From Arthrobacter tumbae (GTDB lineage: Bacteria > Actinomycetota > Actinomycetes > Actinomycetales > Micrococcaceae), in assembly GCF_016907495.1 (NCBI RefSeq), contig NZ_JAFBCC010000001.1:496001-560000 (forward strand): DNA of 64,000 nt, read 5' to 3'. Shown in pieces: positions 59,870 through 64,000 of this stretch. Below the pieces are notes generated by a model, which was not told the origin of the DNA, did not search any database, and was given only the letters and a program-made list of their open reading frames with translations. How positions within the stretch are numbered: position 1 is the stretch's first letter; the number at the start of each line of letters is the position of its first letter. The position numbers and the translations under genes are program-made.

Positions 59870-60790
59870 GTGATAACGGTGGGAAACGAAACGCAGCCGC
59901 ACATCCTGTGTGAGGACGTGGTGCGCATCTTTAAGGGTGAGGGCATCGAGGTGCAGGCCCTCCAGGGGCTCAACCTGACGGTGATGCCCGGTGAGATGAC
60001 GGCCGTGGTCGGAGCGTCGGGTTCCGGGAAGTCGACGCTGCTGACCATCCTGTCCGGCCTGGACCGTCCGTCCGCTGGGAAGGCGCAGGTGGCGGGCGTG
60101 GATCTGTTGGGGCTCAGCCGCAAGGAGCGTTCGCGGTACCAGCGGGAGACCGTGGGCTTCATCTGGCAGCAGACGCCACGGAACCTGCTGCCCTACCTCA
60201 CCGCTGCGGAGAATGTGGCGCTGCCCATGGCGATCACCGGCCGCAAGGATGCCGACGCTCGGGTTGCGGAGCTGCTCGAGCTCGCCGGTGTGGCGCATTG
60301 CCGGGACCGACGGCCGCAGGAAATGTCCGGTGGCGAGCAGCAGAGGGTGGCTCTCGCCGTCGCGCTGTCCAATCAACCGAAGGTGATCCTGGCGGATGAG
60401 CCGACCGGCGAGCTGGACGAGCACACCTCCGCAGAGGTGCTGGAGGCGATGCGGCGGGTGAATGAGGAGCTGGGGACGACGACGCTGATTGTCACGCACG
60501 ACCCCACGGTGTCCGAGCATGTGAAGCGCACGGTGCAGATCCGTGACGGTCGCTGCTCGACGGAGACTCTGCGCCGGAGAGGATTGAATAACGACGGCGA
60601 TGAGCACCTGATTGCCGAGGAGTTTGCTGTGATCGACAGGGTTGGGCGGTTGCAGTTGCCGCAGGAGTTTATGGAGAGCCTGGATATGAAGGATCGTGTG
60701 CGGTTGGGGCTGGAGCCGGATCATGTGCGGGTGACGCCGGCTTCTGGTGAAAGCCCATCGGCTGGTACCCCGTCGGAGGAGACTCGATGA
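59870..60790 (+). CDS. MacB/LolD-type ABC ATPase with C-terminal AbrB-like segment
   Basis: 306 residues. Walker A is GASGSGKST (Lys54), the Q-loop GFIWQQ, the signature MSGGEQQRVALAVAL and Walker B VILADEPTGELDEH; the H-loop TLIVTHDP is intact. After the ATPase domain (about 235 residues), residues about 246-291 read like a SpoVT/AbrB swapped-hairpin element: EEFAVIDRVGRLQLPQEF, then DMKDRVRLGLEPDHVRVTP. Similar tails occur on actinobacterial ATPases of this class; their role is unknown. It starts two bases after permease 2; a second GTG at 59879 is possible. Confidence 0.88.
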   Translation: MITVGNETQPHILCEDVVRIFKGEGIEVQALQGLNLTVMPGEMTAVVGASGSGKSTLLTILSGLDRPSAGKAQVAGVDLLGLSRKERSRYQRETVGFIWQQTPRNLLPYLTAAENVALPMAITGRKDADARVAELLELAGVAHCRDRRPQEMSGGEQQRVALAVALSNQPKVILADEPTGELDEHTSAEVLEAMRRVNEELGTTTLIVTHDPTVSEHVKRTVQIRDGRCSTETLRRRGLNNDGDEHLIAEEFAVIDRVGRLQLPQEFMESLDMKDRVRLGLEPDHVRVTPASGESPSAGTPSEETR

Positions 60791-61569
60791 ACGCCGCTGT
60801 TCCCGCGTTGCGTGCGGATGGAGTGACCAAGACCTACCGCACCGGTGAGAGCGCTGTTTACGCGTGCACGGATGTGTCGTTGTCGGTTGCGCCGGGCGAG
60901 TTGCTGGTGGTGAAGGGGCCGTCTGGGTCGGGGAAGACGACCCTTCTGAACTGCATCGGCGGGCTGGATGAACCTGACAGCGGGAGCGTCTTTGTCGGAG
61001 ACCTGGAGCTGACCGCGATGCGGGAGCAGGATCGGGTGACGCTGCGGCAGACGAATCTCGGGTTCGTGTTCCAGTCGTTCGGGTTGATTCCGATTCTGAC
61101 CGCTGCGGAGAACGTCGAGGTGCCGATGCGGCTGGTCGGAATGCCGGCCGCTGAGCGCCAGGCGCGGGTTGATGAGCTTCTCGAGCTCGTGGGGCTGGGG
61201 AAGCACCATCACCAGCGGCCGGCTGAGCTTTCGGGTGGACAACAGCAGCGGGTAGGGCTGGCGCGGGCCTTGGCGAACCGGCCGAAAGTGTTAATCGCTG
61301 ACGAGCCCACTGGACAGCTCGACAGTGTCACTGCCGGCACCATGATGGACCTCATCAGCGACCTCGTGCACAGTCACGAGGTCGCCGCTATTGTTTCCAC
61401 CCACGACCCGCTTCTGATGCAGCGTGCGGACCGGGTTCTGGAGTTGCACGACGGGCGAATTCTCGGTGGGAGCGACGGCTCCTCGGCAGCCGTTTCGGGT
61501 CCTCAAAGTGCCTCCGGAATGATCGAAGTTCCGGCTACTTACACGGGTCGTCGACGCCGCAAATCCTGA
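60787..61569 (+). CDS. MacB/LolD-type ABC ATPase
   Basis: 260 residues, ATG in an ATGA overlap with the preceding ATPase gene. All motifs are intact: GPSGSGKTT (Lys50), [47 protein letters not shown] and AAIVSTHDP. The C-terminal 30 residues are Ser/Gly-rich and end in RRRRKS. With the other ATPase it presumably drives the two permeases as a mixed complex; no AbrB-like tail is present here. Confidence 0.92.
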   Translation: MNAAVPALRADGVTKTYRTGESAVYACTDVSLSVAPGELLVVKGPSGSGKTTLLNCIGGLDEPDSGSVFVGDLELTAMREQDRVTLRQTNLGFVFQSFGLIPILTAAENVEVPMRLVGMPAAERQARVDELLELVGLGKHHHQRPAELSGGQQQRVGLARALANRPKVLIADEPTGQLDSVTAGTMMDLISDLVHSHEVAAIVSTHDPLLMQRADRVLELHDGRILGGSDGSSAAVSGPQSASGMIEVPATYTGRRRRKS

Positions 61570-61733
61570 CGCTAACGCAGGAAAACCTCAAGATAGAGCG
61601 CAGGAAAAGGGACCACGGATAGGGTTCGCTCAGGATTGGTTCAAACTTGGAGTTTTCGAGGATTTCCACTGCTACTTTTTTGGCAGAGCTGGCGACGGGC
61701 CAGCCGCCCATCTCGTACTTCAGGAGAACCAAA

Positions 61734-61985
61734 ATGCTCGCTTCATTCTTCGCAGACGCAAAGACCATCATCAAGTCCCGCACCAGCCGCGACGAGACCG
61801 GCGCCACCGCTGTTGAGTACGGCATCATGGTCGCCCTCATCGCCGTTGTCATCATCGCAGCCGTCACTCTTCTCGGTGGCGGCATGACGCAGACCTTCCT
61901 GCAGGCAGAGTGCGTTATTGGTGGCGGTGCTTGGACCCCTGCAGCCGCCGCTGCCCCAGCGGGAACCGACGGCACCTGCGCGTAA
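61734..61985 (+). CDS. flp: Flp/Tad type IVb pilin with extended cysteine-containing tail
   Basis: 83 residues from the ATG at 61734, with AGGAG ahead. The prepilin processing site is G23-ATAV-E28-Y29, followed by a hydrophobic helix (GIMVALIAVVIIAAVTLLGG), the normal Flp pattern. Unlike ordinary Flp pilins of 50-60 residues it has a C-terminal extension of about 25 residues bounded by Cys60 and Cys82. The 164 bases upstream show no gene and should hold the promoter. A strong hairpin follows. Confidence 0.92.
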   Translation: MLASFFADAKTIIKSRTSRDETGATAVEYGIMVALIAVVIIAAVTLLGGGMTQTFLQAECVIGGGAWTPAAAAAPAGTDGTCA

Positions 61986-61997
61986 TTTTCCCTGCGT

Positions 61998-62026
61998 GCC
62001 CGTCAGCGCTTCCTGCGCTGACGGGC
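61998..62026 (+). terminator. Hairpin between flp and tadE
   Basis: GCCCGTCAGCGC (61998-62009) pairs perfectly with GCGCTGACGGGC (62015-62026) across a five-base loop, just after the pilin stop. Partial termination here would keep pilin mRNA more abundant than that for the assembly genes. Confidence 0.65.
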
Positions 62027-62069
62027 GCAACCTTCTCAAAGGCCAAACTGTTTCCTACGAAGGACTGAG

Positions 62070-62453
62070 ATGAAGCCATCGAACGATCGCGGTGCTGTCG
62101 CCGTCGAAATGGCGCTCCTCCTTCCCGTGTTGATCCTCCTGCTCTTCGGCATCATGGAATTCGGCCGAGCCTATAACGCCCAAGTCACGCTCACCAACGC
62201 AGCCCGCGACGGCGCGCGGGCAATGGCGATCACGAATGACCCGATCAAGGCCCGAGCCGCCGCCGCTAGCGCGGCATCAACCCTGCGACCATTGCTCACG
62301 ACGAGCAACTTTACCCCCGCTCCTACCCCCTGCAGTCCGACGGTAAGCGGTGAGAGCACCACCTTCACCATCAGCTACTCACTCAATACCCTGACCGGGA
62401 TCGCCGGTCCTTTCACCATGACTGGCAAAGGAACGATGTTATGCGGCGGATAG
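62070..62453 (+). CDS. tadE: TadE-family minor pilin
   Basis: 127 residues. RGAVAVEMALLLPVLILLLFGIMEFGRAYNAQ is the TadE domain, with the processing Glu in AVEMA. The remainder is an extracytoplasmic domain with a Cys pair (CSPT and the terminal MLCGG). It overlaps the tadG-like gene by 13 bases. Confidence 0.92.
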   Translation: MKPSNDRGAVAVEMALLLPVLILLLFGIMEFGRAYNAQVTLTNAARDGARAMAITNDPIKARAAAASAASTLRPLLTTSNFTPAPTPCSPTVSGESTTFTISYSLNTLTGIAGPFTMTGKGTMLCGG

Positions 62454-63427
62454 CCGAGAATGGGCATGAAAAGGGCGCGGTTTCGGTCATCGTCGCTATC
62501 CTCCTGGTCGTGCTCCTCGGCTTTGCTGCGATTGCAGTCGACGTTGGAATGCTCTACTCCGAGAAAGCTCAGTTGCGCAACGGAGCAGATGCCGCAGCGC
62601 TCAGCATTGCGCAGACGTGCTCACTCAACGCTTCTGACGCCCAGTGCAGCTCCTCCGTCGCAAGCAGCTCCCTCGCGAAGCAGATGGCGAATGCAAACGC
62701 GCTCGATAACCAAAGCAACGCCGGCAACGTCGCGCTCAACAAGACCGCCGGCACAGTCTCTGTAACAACAGGTGCTCTCGAGGCCGGCAGCACGCCAAAC
62801 AGCGTCTCTCTCTACTTCGCGCGAGCCCTCGGTTTCGATGAAGCTGAAGTCACCGTCACATCCCACGCGGCCTGGGGCAAGCCCGTGGCCGGACCAGCCA
62901 TATTCCCCCTTGCCCTAGCGGAGTGCAAGCTCAATCTCAATCCAGGCATCAGCAACGGATCAATCCAGCTCCTTGAGATGGGAAACAACGGCTGCGGATG
63001 GGTTCCAGGCGGGTTCGGGTGGCTGGACACCGCTCCGTCATCCTGCGGAGTATCCATCACAGCCCCAATAAGCGGGTATGTGGGAGCCTGGCACGCCAGC
63101 GATCCCGGCGCGAGCGCACCTTCGGTCTGCGGTTCATCCGATTTCAATCGGATTAAGGATCGCACGGTACTGTTCCCGCTTTACGACGATGAGCGCGGGA
63201 CTGGCAACAACGCCGAATTCCATATCAAAGGGTTCGCGGCGTTCCACGTCACTGCTTATCACTTCGCGACCCACGACTGGGCCCTGGACGGCTCATCGAT
63301 CTGCAACAAGTGCATCGAAGGCTACTTCAAGCGCTTCGTCACACTCGATGACGCGTACACCCTGAGCCCAAGCGCTCCATCCAACGGAACCAACGTCGTC
63401 AAACTCACTCTCGGAGATGCACCATGA
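62441..63427 (+). CDS. TadG-like pilus assembly protein
   Basis: 328 residues. KGAVSVIVAILLVVLLGFAA and IAVDVGMLYSEKAQLRNGAD with AAALSIAQTC match the N-terminal Tad domain of TadG-like proteins. A long extracellular region follows with about ten cysteines, several in close pairs (SDAQC, NNGC, SSC, ICNKC), suggesting disulfides. No von Willebrand A metal site is evident. Ends in an ATGA overlap with cpaB. Confidence 0.85.
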   Translation: MRRIAENGHEKGAVSVIVAILLVVLLGFAAIAVDVGMLYSEKAQLRNGADAAALSIAQTCSLNASDAQCSSSVASSSLAKQMANANALDNQSNAGNVALNKTAGTVSVTTGALEAGSTPNSVSLYFARALGFDEAEVTVTSHAAWGKPVAGPAIFPLALAECKLNLNPGISNGSIQLLEMGNNGCGWVPGGFGWLDTAPSSCGVSITAPISGYVGAWHASDPGASAPSVCGSSDFNRIKDRTVLFPLYDDERGTGNNAEFHIKGFAAFHVTAYHFATHDWALDGSSICNKCIEGYFKRFVTLDDAYTLSPSAPSNGTNVVKLTLGDAP

Positions 63428-64000
63428 AGTCCCGTCTCATAGCCGGCATTGCCGCCGTTGTCCTCGCACTTGCTGGCGCCGTGATGGTCTTCAGCTATGC
63501 GAACGGCGCTGAAGCCCGTGCCGTGCAGAACCTCGATCCGGTTGATGTCCTCGTGGTTCAGCAAACGGTGCCGGCAGGGACACCAGTCGCTGACTTGGCC
63601 GCATCGGTAGCCACTACTCAGCTTCCCGGTGCCTCAGTGGCAGACACCGCCCTTAAGAACCTAGACAGCTCGGCCGGCCTGGTCACCGCCGTCGATCTGG
63701 TCCCTGGCGAGCAGCTTGTGACCGAACGCCTTGTTGCCCCCGAAGATCTCGTTACTTCCGGCGCAGTAGAGGTTCCCAAGGGTCTACACGAAGTGTCGAT
63801 CCTTGTTGAACCACAGCGGATCGCCGGTGGCCGCATCACCGCAGGCGACTTCGTCGGCGTCTTCGTCTCCATGGCTGATAGCGGTCTTGAATCCGAACCC
63901 GACAAGCAGACAACTCAACTGGTCCTTCCCCGCGTCCTGGTCTCGGCTGTGCAGCGGGCTCCAGAACCCCCACCGGTAGATCCCGCAGCCACCGAAGAAG
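63424..64000 (+). CDS. cpaB: CpaB/RcpC-type Flp pilus assembly protein, partial (runs off the right edge)
   Basis: 192 residues open to the window edge from the ATG at 63424. It starts MKSRLIAGIAAVVLALAGAV, a signal anchor. An SAF domain follows (VLVVQQTVPAGTPVADLAAS, then VTAVDLVPGEQLVTERL), and GLHEVSILVEPQRIAGGRI with AGDFVGVFVS is the conserved CpaB block. It helps pilus export. The ATPase and platform genes (tadZ, tadA, tadB, tadC) would be expected just beyond the window. Confidence 0.92.
   Translation, partial: MKSRLIAGIAAVVLALAGAVMVFSYANGAEARAVQNLDPVDVLVVQQTVPAGTPVADLAASVATTQLPGASVADTALKNLDSSAGLVTAVDLVPGEQLVTERLVAPEDLVTSGAVEVPKGLHEVSILVEPQRIAGGRITAGDFVGVFVSMADSGLESEPDKQTTQLVLPRVLVSAVQRAPEPPPVDPAATEE

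Overview
The window is high-GC DNA with dense gene packing, frequent GTG/TTG starts and many 4-base ATGA/GTGA overlaps between genes. Gene content points to an actinobacterium of the family Micrococcaceae (Arthrobacter sensu lato). The pointers are the guaB3/guaB pair, treXYZ, groES/groEL with CIRCE sites and a His-rich GroEL tail, a DinB/mycothiol-type isomerase, an actinobacterial YbdK-type glutamate-cysteine ligase and a Tad pilus locus. The genus call is inference; no rRNA or tRNA is present to test it.

Layout. 1-4.8 kb: DUF3817 and SURF1-like genes, then a two-gene ABC exporter whose two ATPase domains have complementary defects. 4.8-12.2 kb: PTS IIA, glpD, guaB3, a three-gene WXG100-type cassette, and guaB. 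12.3-17.5 kb: a LuxR-type two-component pair, groEL, groES with two CIRCE operators, and a P-loop kinase. 17.6-22.2 kb: methyltransferase, aroE-like, DUF421, gshA-like and DinB-fold genes. 22.3-26.2 kb: the compact alr-tsaE-tsaB-rimI-tsaD operon (cell-wall D-alanine and tRNA t6A synthesis). 26.3-31.3 kb: SDR, PfkB kinase, MFS exporter and GH4 glycosidase. 31.3-33.6 kb: a lower-GC patch with a methyltransferase, a VOC protein, gene remnants and a MazEF-like toxin-antitoxin pair. 33.6-42.6 kb: aldo-keto reductase, flavin monooxygenase and treZ-treY-treX, which convert glycogen or maltodextrin to trehalose. 42.7-53 kb: nnrDE, acpS, glmS, coaA, a VanY-like lipoprotein, mscL, fic, glmM, rpsI and rplM, a typical actinobacterial housekeeping block supplying UDP-GlcNAc precursors, CoA/ACP chemistry and ribosomal proteins. 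53.2-53.8 kb: VapBC. 53.9-61.6 kb: a four-gene MacB/FtsX-type ABC system. 61.7 kb to the end: the start of a Tad/Flp pilus locus (flp, tadE, tadG-like, cpaB), which runs off the right edge.

Non-coding structure is notable. At least three kinds of long intergenic palindromes sit at ends of transcription units, and two of these are present in two copies. Candidate operators are visible upstream of the ABC exporter, guaB, fic, mazEF, vapBC and rplM. I saw no CRISPR array, tRNA, rRNA, complete insertion sequence or phage genes. The items I would follow first are the complementary ABC exporter, the WXG cassette, the palindrome families, the operator array ahead of fic, and the pilin with a cysteine-bounded tail.
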